From Roseinatronobacter bogoriensis DSM 18756 (GTDB lineage Bacteria; Pseudomonadota; Alphaproteobacteria; Rhodobacterales; Rhodobacteraceae), in contig NZ_SORN01000005.1 of NCBI RefSeq assembly GCF_004366635.1, positions 91,833 to 155,832 on the forward strand: a DNA stretch of 64,000 nucleotides, given 5' to 3'. Positions within the stretch are counted from its first letter, which is position 1. Every line of letters starts with the position of its first letter. This document shows positions 43,940 through 51,173 of the stretch, piece after piece. The notes below the pieces were generated by a model. It did no database searches and was not told the DNA's origin. It saw only the letters and a list, made by a program, of their open reading frames with translations. A program made the position numbers and the translations under genes.

Positions 43940-44845
43940 ATGGACCTGACAGTCGCCCCAAACCCGTTTTTCTGGAATGCCGAGGCCGTGCGCTGCTTCT
44001 ACGCCGGGCTGGCCGATGCGCCAGTCGCGCGCGTAGTGCTGGGGGAATTGGTCTGCTCGAAGCGCTTGCCGTTCTGGCAAGATGAAATCCCGCAGGCAAT
44101 CGCAGCCCTGCAAGCAGGCGGCAAAGAGGTCGCGCTGACCTCGCTTGCGTTGATTACCTTGAAGCGCGAGCGCAAGCTGACGGCTGATCTGCTGGGAATG
44201 GGCCTGCCGGTGGAGGTGAATGACCTTTCGGCCCTGCACCACATTCCCGAAGATGTGCCTTTCTGGGTCGGCCCGCTGGTCAATGTCTATAATGAAGGCA
44301 CGTTGCGCTGGCTGGCGCGGCGCGGGGCCACGCGGATTTGTCTGCCCCCTGAATTGCCGATGGCTTCCATCGCGGTGCTGGCGCAGGTTGCGCAGGCCGA
44401 AGGTGTCGCGCTGGAAGTCTGGGGGCATGGACGCTTGCCGCTGGCCATCTCGGGGCGGTGCTACCATGCGCGATTGCATGAGCGCGCAAAGGATTCGTGC
44501 CAGTTTGTCTGCGACCAAGACCCTGACGGGCGCGATGTGGATACGCTTGAGGGGCAGTCCTTTCTGGCCGTCAATGGCGTGCAAACCTTAAGCCAGGCCT
44601 ATGCCTGTATGGCCGATCACGCGGCCAGGTTACAGCAAATGGGCATCAGCGCCTTGCGGTTGCAACCGCAATCGATGGGTTTTGACGCGATCTGCGCCGA
44701 TTATGCGCAGCTTCTGGCAGGCGACATGACATCAGCGGCATTGATCTCGAAATTGAGTGCGGCACATCCCGACATGCAGTTCTGCGACGGTTTCGGGCGG
44801 GATGGCGCAGGCGCAAGCTGGGGTGCGAAACCTGTGCTTGCCTGA
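43940..44845 (+). CDS. ubiV: UbiV, U32-family Fe-S partner of UbiU
   Basis: U32-fold protein of 301 residues. The expected cysteines are at C39 (ELVCSKR), C174, C187 and C191 (SCQFVC), matching E. coli UbiV in order and spacing. The start at 43940 is set by GGAGGT ending 6 bases before it; ATGs at 43925 and 43934 would run into ubiU. Heterodimerises with UbiU. Confidence 0.92.
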   Translation: MDLTVAPNPFFWNAEAVRCFYAGLADAPVARVVLGELVCSKRLPFWQDEIPQAIAALQAGGKEVALTSLALITLKRERKLTADLLGMGLPVEVNDLSALHHIPEDVPFWVGPLVNVYNEGTLRWLARRGATRICLPPELPMASIAVLAQVAQAEGVALEVWGHGRLPLAISGRCYHARLHERAKDSCQFVCDQDPDGRDVDTLEGQSFLAVNGVQTLSQAYACMADHAARLQQMGISALRLQPQSMGFDAICADYAQLLAGDMTSAALISKLSAAHPDMQFCDGFGRDGAGASWGAKPVLA

Positions 44846-44912
44846 TTGGTGCCTTTTGGCAAGGTTGGAGTAGCTGTTCCGCTTGGCAAACTGTCCCGGC
44901 TATCAAGGCCGG

Positions 44913-44947
44913 GGCAATGTTATTCAAGGTTGGGCGGCAACATTGCC
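44913..44947. terminator. Hairpin between convergent ubiV and SMR genes
   Basis: GGCAATGTT (44913-44921) pairs with AACATTGCC (44939-44947), 17-base loop, followed by GGGTTTTCCC. It lies in the 148-base convergent gap, a plausible shared transcript end, though without a true U-tract. Confidence 0.4.
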
Positions 44948-44993
44948 GGGTTTTCCCAAGGCATATAGGAAACCCGCGCTGGTTGCTCTGGCG

Positions 44994-45350
44994 TCAACTC
45001 GAACAGAGCGCGATGCCAATAACAACGCAGGCCGCGCCCATCATGCGCCGTAGATCGACAATTTCACCCAAGAGCGCTGCAGCGCCAAGAATCATCAATG
45101 TCTCTACGCCGATAATCGTGACATAGACCACAGTCAGATCCCCGCGCCGCAGCAGAAAAACTTCGGCCACCGTGGCCAGTATGAACCCTGCCACAATCAG
45201 AACCAATCCGATCGGATAACTGCCCAGGGCTGCGAATTTCATCCCCACAGTCGCCACAGTATACCCAAAACCCGCAATCACGATAATGCCGATCCAGCGC
45301 AGAATATGCGGGTTGCTGGCAATTTCAGGAAGTGTGCTGTCGGTGGGCAT
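44994..45350 (-). CDS. Small multidrug-resistance-like (EamA/SMR) membrane protein
   Basis: Four-helix protein of about 118 residues: IGIIVIAGFGYTVATVGMKFAALG, YPIGLVLIVAGFILATVAEVFLLRR, LTVVYVTIIGVETLMILGAAALLG and a final MMGAACVVIGIALCS helix. A glutamate in helix 2-3 (AEVF) fits the proton-coupling place but is displaced from the EmrE E14 position. Start 45350 has AAAAGG upstream; the frame opens 27 codons earlier. Substrate unknown, probably polyamine/lipid or drug export. Confidence 0.72.
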   Translation of the reverse strand: MPTDSTLPEIASNPHILRWIGIIVIAGFGYTVATVGMKFAALGSYPIGLVLIVAGFILATVAEVFLLRRGDLTVVYVTIIGVETLMILGAAALLGEIVDLRRMMGAACVVIGIALCSS

Positions 45351-45640
45351 ATAGCTGGCCTTTTCAGAAAAAGAAAACTTCGAAACAAGTTTGCGCAGGG
45401 TGCGAAATCGCGACGAATCGTGCGGCATCATGGGGCAGACCTTTGTTCACCCAGACTCATGCCAGCAGCAGCGCCGCGGCGTGGCATGGTCTGTTCTGAT
45501 CTTTGCTTTAAGGCATCCGGATGGTCTGGCAGCACATTAGGCGCGCTGCGGCGCGCTGACATGCCCCATATGGGGTAGGCAGTTCAGTTTTTTGGTTTAA
45601 GATCGTGCTTTTGAAACTCTGATGTCAGGGAATCGGGCCT

Positions 45641-46792
45641 TTGAGTGAGGCGTTTTTTGAAAAGGCGCTTGCAGCGATATATGATTGCGCTGTTGATCCA
45701 TCCGGTTGGGAAGATGCGCTGAGTCTGATCCGCGACCAGCTTGATCTGTCTTACCTGTTGCTGCATTTCTTCAGGTTCCCGCCCGGCTATCCCGATGTGC
45801 CGCCAGAGGGCTTTGTCGTCGGCACGCAGTGGGACAGTCTGTGGCTGGCGCGGCTGGAGCCGCTTTTGCCAAGCGTCCCGCATTTTGACCGTATGCGCAG
45901 TGCCGGGATTGATGAACCTGCAACCCAATTGCAATTCATGTCAGAACAGGAATTTCAGGCCACCGAATTCTACAGCGCTTGGGTAAAACCCCAAGGGCTG
46001 CGCGACAATTGCCTGACCAATATCGTTGCGCGCGACAACATGCTGGCCATGCTGTCAGGTGCGTCCGGGCAGGCGCGCGATGTGATTTCACATCAGGATG
46101 TGGCGCTGATCGCGAAGCTTTCACCTCATATCAGGCGGGCGCTTCTGATCTCGGACTTGCTGGACGAATCCCGCAGCCAAGCCATGTTTCAGGCGCGGAT
46201 TCTGGATGGATTGACCGTTTCGGTTTTTCTGGTCGGACAATCGGGCCAGATTTCCTATGCGAATGCGGCGGGCGAGGCCTTGCTGTCGCGCGCGACACTG
46301 GTGACCGGATATAAACGCAGGTTGAATGCCGTCGCGCGGGTCGGCGCGCGTGCGCTGAGCGAGTCCATTCTTCGTGCCTGCACCGGCACGGATACGGCAA
46401 TCGGCTTGTGGGGCAATGGCATTCCGCTTGGCGGGCAAGACGGCGATACAGGTGTCGCCTATGTTTTGCCGCTTGGCCGGTCGGACAAGCGCCATATGCT
46501 TGGGAATGGAATGGCCGCAGTCGCAATAACGACCAAGAATGAGGCCCGCCTTCCCGAAATCGAGGTGTTGACGGCCCTGAGTGGGCTGACAGCAGCCGAA
46601 GCCCGCATGGCACTGGCCATTTCGAAAGGGCGCTCGCTTGAAGCTGTGGCAAGGGACAATGCTATCGCCCTTGGGACTGTGCGCCAACATTTGAAAAGCG
46701 CGTATGAAAAGACAGGTGCACGATCGCAGCACGCTTTGGGAGCCTATATCAATGCGTTGCAAGTCCCGATTGCGGACAAGAATTCGTCGTGA
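45641..46792 (+). CDS. LuxR-type regulator with N-terminal PAS-like sensor
   Basis: Regulator of 383 residues. Only the last 65 residues form the LuxR HTH (LSGLTAAEARMALAISKGRSLEAVARDNAIALGTVRQHLKSAYEKTGA). The first 300 have no LuxI-type autoinducer motif; residues 180-230 (ARILDGLTVSVFLVGQSGQISYANAAGEALL) resemble a PAS domain. The start is probably TTG at 45641 with AGGG about ten bases upstream. It is monocistronic, and nothing nearby identifies its target. Confidence 0.83.
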   Translation: MSEAFFEKALAAIYDCAVDPSGWEDALSLIRDQLDLSYLLLHFFRFPPGYPDVPPEGFVVGTQWDSLWLARLEPLLPSVPHFDRMRSAGIDEPATQLQFMSEQEFQATEFYSAWVKPQGLRDNCLTNIVARDNMLAMLSGASGQARDVISHQDVALIAKLSPHIRRALLISDLLDESRSQAMFQARILDGLTVSVFLVGQSGQISYANAAGEALLSRATLVTGYKRRLNAVARVGARALSESILRACTGTDTAIGLWGNGIPLGGQDGDTGVAYVLPLGRSDKRHMLGNGMAAVAITTKNEARLPEIEVLTALSGLTAAEARMALAISKGRSLEAVARDNAIALGTVRQHLKSAYEKTGARSQHALGAYINALQVPIADKNSS

Positions 46793-46914
46793 CGCGGCGC
46801 TGCCACCCTTGTTTCGATAGAGAATATCTGGCTACAGAGCGCAGATAGGCATCTGTGTCTTTCGGCCAGCGCATCGACCCCCGCGCGTCCCATGTCTTTG
46901 AACACCGCATGTGG

Positions 46915-47388
46915 TCAGGCAAGCCGATTAAGGTCAACCGGGCGGTTTTCCAATATACCTTCCATTGAGAAAAGCCCCGTCACTGTATCGAATTCAAACC
47001 CGTTGATCAGGCGCTGATAGAAAATGTCATATCCGGCCATCCCGCGGGTAACGACTTTGAGCATGTAATCCCAGTCACCGCCAATACGGTGGCAATCAAT
47101 CACCTCTGGTAAAGCTGCGACATGCCGGGCGAAGCTTTGCGACCAATCGCGCGAATGATGCCTTGTGCGGATCATCACAAAGACAGTCAGGTCCAGCCCC
47201 AAAGCGCTAAGGTCAACCAGCGTTCGAGTTCCTTTCACAATGCCGCTTGATTGCAAGCGCTGCAATCTTCGCCAGCAGGCATTTTGCGACAAACCGACCC
47301 GCTCGGCCAGTTCACGCTGCGACAAGCCCGCCTCGTTCTGAAGCGTGTTCAGGATTCGGATATCAATTTCATCGAAACTTTCTTTCAT
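46915..47388 (-). CDS. Lrp/AsnC-family regulator
   Basis: Regulator of 157 residues: HTH at 1-65 (IDIRILNTLQNEAGLSQRELAERVGLSQNACWRRLQRLQ) and RAM ligand-binding domain from about 75 (DLTVFVMIRTRHHSRDW; EVIDCHRIGGDWDYMLKV). Divergent from the class V aminotransferase 112 bases away, whose gene it probably controls in response to an amino acid. ATG 47388 or 47397 both lack a clear ribosome site. Confidence 0.87.
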   Translation of the reverse strand: MKESFDEIDIRILNTLQNEAGLSQRELAERVGLSQNACWRRLQRLQSSGIVKGTRTLVDLSALGLDLTVFVMIRTRHHSRDWSQSFARHVAALPEVIDCHRIGGDWDYMLKVVTRGMAGYDIFYQRLINGFEFDTVTGLFSMEGILENRPVDLNRLA

Positions 47389-47499
47389 ATGGGTCATATG
47401 ACACGATTTTGGGGCCATTTGTCCAGAAGTTTGGGGGAATTTGCCGCGAAGCAAGAGGGTAAACTCTGTTTGTTGTGAGATTACCTACGGATTGCACAA

Positions 47500-48939
47500 A
47501 TGACCGACACTCAGGACCTTTTCGCCGCTTTTCGTGAAATGCTGGCGACACACGACCCGCTGGCGAGCCTACGCGCCGGATTGATCGGCGACGGTGCCAT
47601 GTTCGACGGCCCATTCGGCCCACGCAGTGTGCTCTATGCCGATTACACCGCCTCAGGACGCGCGTTGATGCAGGTCGAACGCTTTATGCTTGAACAGGTT
47701 TTGCCCTTTTACGCGAATAGCCATACCGAAGCCTCGTTCTGCGGTGGGTTCATGACCCGACTTCGGCGCGCAGCGCGTGATGTGATTGCACAGGCTTGCG
47801 GCGCGGGGCCGGACCATGCGGTGGTGTTTTGCGGCGCAGGCGCGACAGCGGGTATCAACCGTCTGGTCAGATTGCTTGGTGCAGGGCCAGGGGTGCGGGT
47901 CTTGCTTGGCCCTTATGAGCATCATTCCAATATTCTGCCTTGGCGTGAAAGCGGGGCCGCGGTGATTGAACTGGATGAAGCACCGGAAGGGGGGCCGGAC
48001 CGGGCGCAACTGGCGCGGCTGCTTGACTGCGCGCGCCCGGTAATCTGCGCGTTTTCGGCGGCATCCAACATCACCGGAATCGTGGCCGATGTTGCGGGGC
48101 TAACCCGTCAGGTCAAGGCGGCAGGTGCAAAGATGGTTTGGGATTACGCAGGCGGTGCCCCCTATCTTCCCATCGCAGTGACCCCGTGCGCGGACGCGCC
48201 CATAGATGCCATCGTCCTTTCGCCACATAAATTTCCGGGTGGGCCGGGGGCATCGGGTGTGATGATCCTGCGCCATGATGCTGTTCGGATGGCAAAGCCC
48301 AGTCAGCCCGGTGGCGGAACTGTTCGTTTCGTCTCACCCATCTCACAGGATTACAGCCCCAGTTTGGTCGCCCGCGAAGAAGCAGGAACCCCGAATGTGC
48401 CCGGCGATATTCGGGCGGCCCTGGTATTTCTGGTCAAAGGGATGATCGGGCAGAGGGTTATGGATACCCGTCATACGCGTCTTTGTGCACAGTTTGAGGC
48501 ATCATGGCGCAATCATCCGCGGATCGACCTGTTGGGCAGGCCAGGTCTGGCCAGCCTGCCTGTCGCCTCGTTCAGGGTGCGGGACGGTCGGGGCGGTTAT
48601 GTGCATCAACAATTGATCACGCGGATGCTGAGTGATTTCTATGGTATTCAGGCGCGGGGCGGGTGTGCCTGTGCGGGTCCTTATGTGCACAGGTTGCTTG
48701 GGATTGATCCGGCGGCATCGGGGGAATTGCGACAGGCTATTTTGTCGGGCGATGAGCTGGCAAAGCCGGGATTTACCCGGCTTAACCTCAGCGTTCTTAT
48801 GGATGACAGCAAGGTGGACTTTATTCTCAACAGTGTTGCCGCCCTTGCCGATGCAGCGGGTGAACTGAGCGCTTACTACATATCTGACCCTGCGCGCGCG
48901 GTTTTCGCGCCCCGAGAGGGTGCCGGACGCGCCGCCTGA
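47500..48939 (+). CDS. Class V PLP-dependent aminotransferase/cysteine-desulfurase-fold protein
   Basis: Protein of 479 residues in the NifS/class V fold. The PLP-binding lysine is in VLSPHKFPGGPGASGV near 245; the aspartate/glutamine-type block is AFSAASNITGIVADV and WDYAGGAPYLP. A C-terminal RGGCACAGPYVH cysteine loop resembles that of desulfurases. Divergent from the Lrp gene. Likely amino-acid transamination or C-S cleavage; no Fe-S assembly genes are near, so a SufS role is unlikely. Confidence 0.8.
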   Translation: MTDTQDLFAAFREMLATHDPLASLRAGLIGDGAMFDGPFGPRSVLYADYTASGRALMQVERFMLEQVLPFYANSHTEASFCGGFMTRLRRAARDVIAQACGAGPDHAVVFCGAGATAGINRLVRLLGAGPGVRVLLGPYEHHSNILPWRESGAAVIELDEAPEGGPDRAQLARLLDCARPVICAFSAASNITGIVADVAGLTRQVKAAGAKMVWDYAGGAPYLPIAVTPCADAPIDAIVLSPHKFPGGPGASGVMILRHDAVRMAKPSQPGGGTVRFVSPISQDYSPSLVAREEAGTPNVPGDIRAALVFLVKGMIGQRVMDTRHTRLCAQFEASWRNHPRIDLLGRPGLASLPVASFRVRDGRGGYVHQQLITRMLSDFYGIQARGGCACAGPYVHRLLGIDPAASGELRQAILSGDELAKPGFTRLNLSVLMDDSKVDFILNSVAALADAAGELSAYYISDPARAVFAPREGAGRAA

Positions 48940-49202
48940 GACTATGCGACAGTCCGATAAGGCAGTCACCGACCCGCCCCAAATCCCGGACATTCCGAAC
49001 GAGGGCTGGTTCGTGTCACCTTCAAAGTGTTGCGGCCAGAAGCGTGCTGCGCAGGATCTCGTGTCACCCAGATTCAGCTATGGATCGCCATTCAGAAAAT
49101 GTTTAAAGTATCGTGGTTGAATCTTTAGCGTCAGAGGGTCTTCGCGTCGCTTGAATTCCGGATAATCAGGCGATTTTGACGCTTCACCTCGGATGGGGGC
49201 AT

Positions 49203-49748
49203 ATGAAAGGCATCGTATTCGTGGAACTGATCCGGATGGCAGAAACTGTCATTGGCGAAAGCGCCGTTGACGACATCTTGGACCAATGCGACCTTTCAAC
49301 CGATGGGGCCTATAGTACCGTGGGCAACTACCCATGCTCTGAGATGATAGCCCTTGTCGAGGCCTTCTCCAGACATACCGGGACCCCCTCGGCAGAGTTG
49401 CAGCGGATGTTCGGCAAATGGATGCATGAGCATTTTGTATCGAGCTATCCCGCGTTTTTTACCGACAAACCAGATGCATTGGCCATGCTTGCCGCGATAG
49501 AGGATGAAGTTCACGTTGAAGTTCGCAAGCTTTATCCTGAGGCCGAACTTCCGCGTTTTGAAACTGAAAGGCTGGGTGCGGATGCGCTGCGGATGACTTA
49601 CCGGTCTCCACGTCCCCTCTATGACTTTTGCCATGGGCTGGTCGAGGGGTGCATTGATCATTTCGGACACCGCGCCGACATCCGCCGCGAGCATTTGTCA
49701 GACACCAAAGAACATGCCTGTGCCTTCACGATCAATCTGCGCGCATAA
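49203..49748 (+). CDS. H-NOX heme nitric-oxide/oxygen sensor
   Basis: Heme sensor of 181 residues. The proximal histidine is H104 (EVHVEVRKLYPEAELPRF) and the propionate-binding Y-x-S-x-R motif is Y133-S135-R137 (MTYRSPRPL). The distal-pocket tyrosine of O2-binding forms is not evident, so NO sensing is more likely. The ATG at 49203 begins MKGIVFVEL, the family N-terminus. The next gene starts 9 bases after its stop, a hybrid kinase, as in bacterial H-NOX/HnoK pairs. A role in NO signalling fits nnrS and the FNR-type sites elsewhere here. Confidence 0.9.
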   Translation: MKGIVFVELIRMAETVIGESAVDDILDQCDLSTDGAYSTVGNYPCSEMIALVEAFSRHTGTPSAELQRMFGKWMHEHFVSSYPAFFTDKPDALAMLAAIEDEVHVEVRKLYPEAELPRFETERLGADALRMTYRSPRPLYDFCHGLVEGCIDHFGHRADIRREHLSDTKEHACAFTINLRA

Positions 49749-49757
49749 GGTCACGAC

Positions 49758-51143
49758 ATGAGCGAGATTGATCGTATTTCCGCACATTTTGGTGACGCAC
49801 AGGTTTCGCGGCGACGTTATGATCGCGAAAGGCGCGCAAGGATCGAGGCGGAACAATTGCTGGAGGCCAAAAGCCGCGAGCTGTATGAGGCCAATAATGC
49901 GCTGCGCAAACAGGCTGAGTCACTGGAAGAAACGATACGTCAGCGCACCGCCGACCTTGAGGCGGCGCGGGCCCAGGCAGAAGCCGCAAGCGCGGAGAAA
50001 TCGGCTTTTCTGGCAAATATGAGCCATGAGATCCGGACACCTCTCAATGGTGTGCTTGGAATGGCAGAGGCCCTGAACGACACGCCCCTCACCAAGGTGC
50101 AGAGGGATATGTTGGGTGTTGTTTTGCAATCAGGGCATCTGTTGCAAAATGTCCTTAATGATATTCTCGATCTGTCAAAGATAGAGGCGGGCAAGTATGA
50201 CATTGAAGAAATCGCCTTTGATCTGAAAGACGTGGTGCGCTCTGTCCAAGCGATGTTCGGTTTTGCCGCGAAGGAAAAAGGGCTCGACTTCCGGATTGAT
50301 TTCGGCCCCGGTTCCGAAGGGTGGATTATGGGCGATCCGAACCGGCTGCGCCAGATCCTTGGAAACCTCGTTTCGAATGCGATTAAATTCACAAGAGAGG
50401 GCGCGGTCCATGTTCTTGTCGAGGTCTGCCCGGTCGGGGCGGGCCATGAATTGCGCCTGATTGTCAGGGACACCGGAAAGGGCATTTCCCCAGAAGAGCA
50501 GAGGCGACTTTTCAAACCCTACGCGCAGAGCAATGCGGCCATGTCTCGGGAATTCGGCGGCACAGGGCTGGGCTTGTCGATTTCACGGCGTTTTTGTCAA
50601 CTCATGGATGGTGAGCTGAGCGTCGAAAGCAGCAAGGGCCATGGTGCGACATTCACTGCACGGTTCAGGGTCGGCCGGGCGCAGACGCCTTGCGCCACCT
50701 CTGAACAAGGCCCGGAGGAGGAACTGAAGCAACTTCTGCAAGCGCGACCGCATCGGATTCTGGCGGCTGAAGATAACAAGACCAACCAGCTTGTTCTGCG
50801 TGGTCTTCTGAAGGGCCTGGACTGTTCACTCGAGATTGTTTCGGATGGCGGCGCATTGTTTTCCGCATGGCAACAAAAGCGCCCCGATCTGGTGTTGATG
50901 GACATTCAGATGCCGGTCATGAGCGGGCTGGACGCAACGATCGCAATAAGAGACGAGGAACGTAAGGCAAAGTTGCCGCGCACACCAATTATTGCAATAT
51001 CGGCCAATATCATGCGCCATCATGAGGTCGAGTATGAGGAAATCGGCATGGATGGTTGCGTGCCCAAACCCTTTCGCAAGGAGCAACTGGTGAAGGCTAT
51101 TCTGGCGTCTCTCAAGCGTCACCAAAACACGAACAATCTCTAG
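49758..51143 (+). CDS. Cytosolic hybrid histidine kinase, partner of H-NOX
   Basis: Kinase of 461 residues without membrane segments: coiled coil about 22-85, HisKA with H90 (NMSHEIRTPLNG), HATPase with DTGKGIS and GGTGLGLSIS at 238-275, and a C-terminal receiver with phospho-acceptor D382 (LVLMDIQMP). It has no sensor domain of its own; H-NOX encoded 9 bases upstream is expected to supply the input. The receiver in cis suggests a phosphorelay, but no Hpt protein or response regulator is nearby. Confidence 0.88.
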   Translation: MSEIDRISAHFGDAQVSRRRYDRERRARIEAEQLLEAKSRELYEANNALRKQAESLEETIRQRTADLEAARAQAEAASAEKSAFLANMSHEIRTPLNGVLGMAEALNDTPLTKVQRDMLGVVLQSGHLLQNVLNDILDLSKIEAGKYDIEEIAFDLKDVVRSVQAMFGFAAKEKGLDFRIDFGPGSEGWIMGDPNRLRQILGNLVSNAIKFTREGAVHVLVEVCPVGAGHELRLIVRDTGKGISPEEQRRLFKPYAQSNAAMSREFGGTGLGLSISRRFCQLMDGELSVESSKGHGATFTARFRVGRAQTPCATSEQGPEEELKQLLQARPHRILAAEDNKTNQLVLRGLLKGLDCSLEIVSDGGALFSAWQQKRPDLVLMDIQMPVMSGLDATIAIRDEERKAKLPRTPIIAISANIMRHHEVEYEEIGMDGCVPKPFRKEQLVKAILASLKRHQNTNNL

Positions 51144-51173
51144 CTGAATGCGCGAGATACCGAAGACCGGCGC

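Noticed and set aside
47500..48939. Reading the class V enzyme as SufS/IscS cysteine desulfurase
   Set aside because: It has a GGCACAG cysteine loop but no suf or isc genes nearby and Lrp control, which favours an amino-acid enzyme; left as class V fold.
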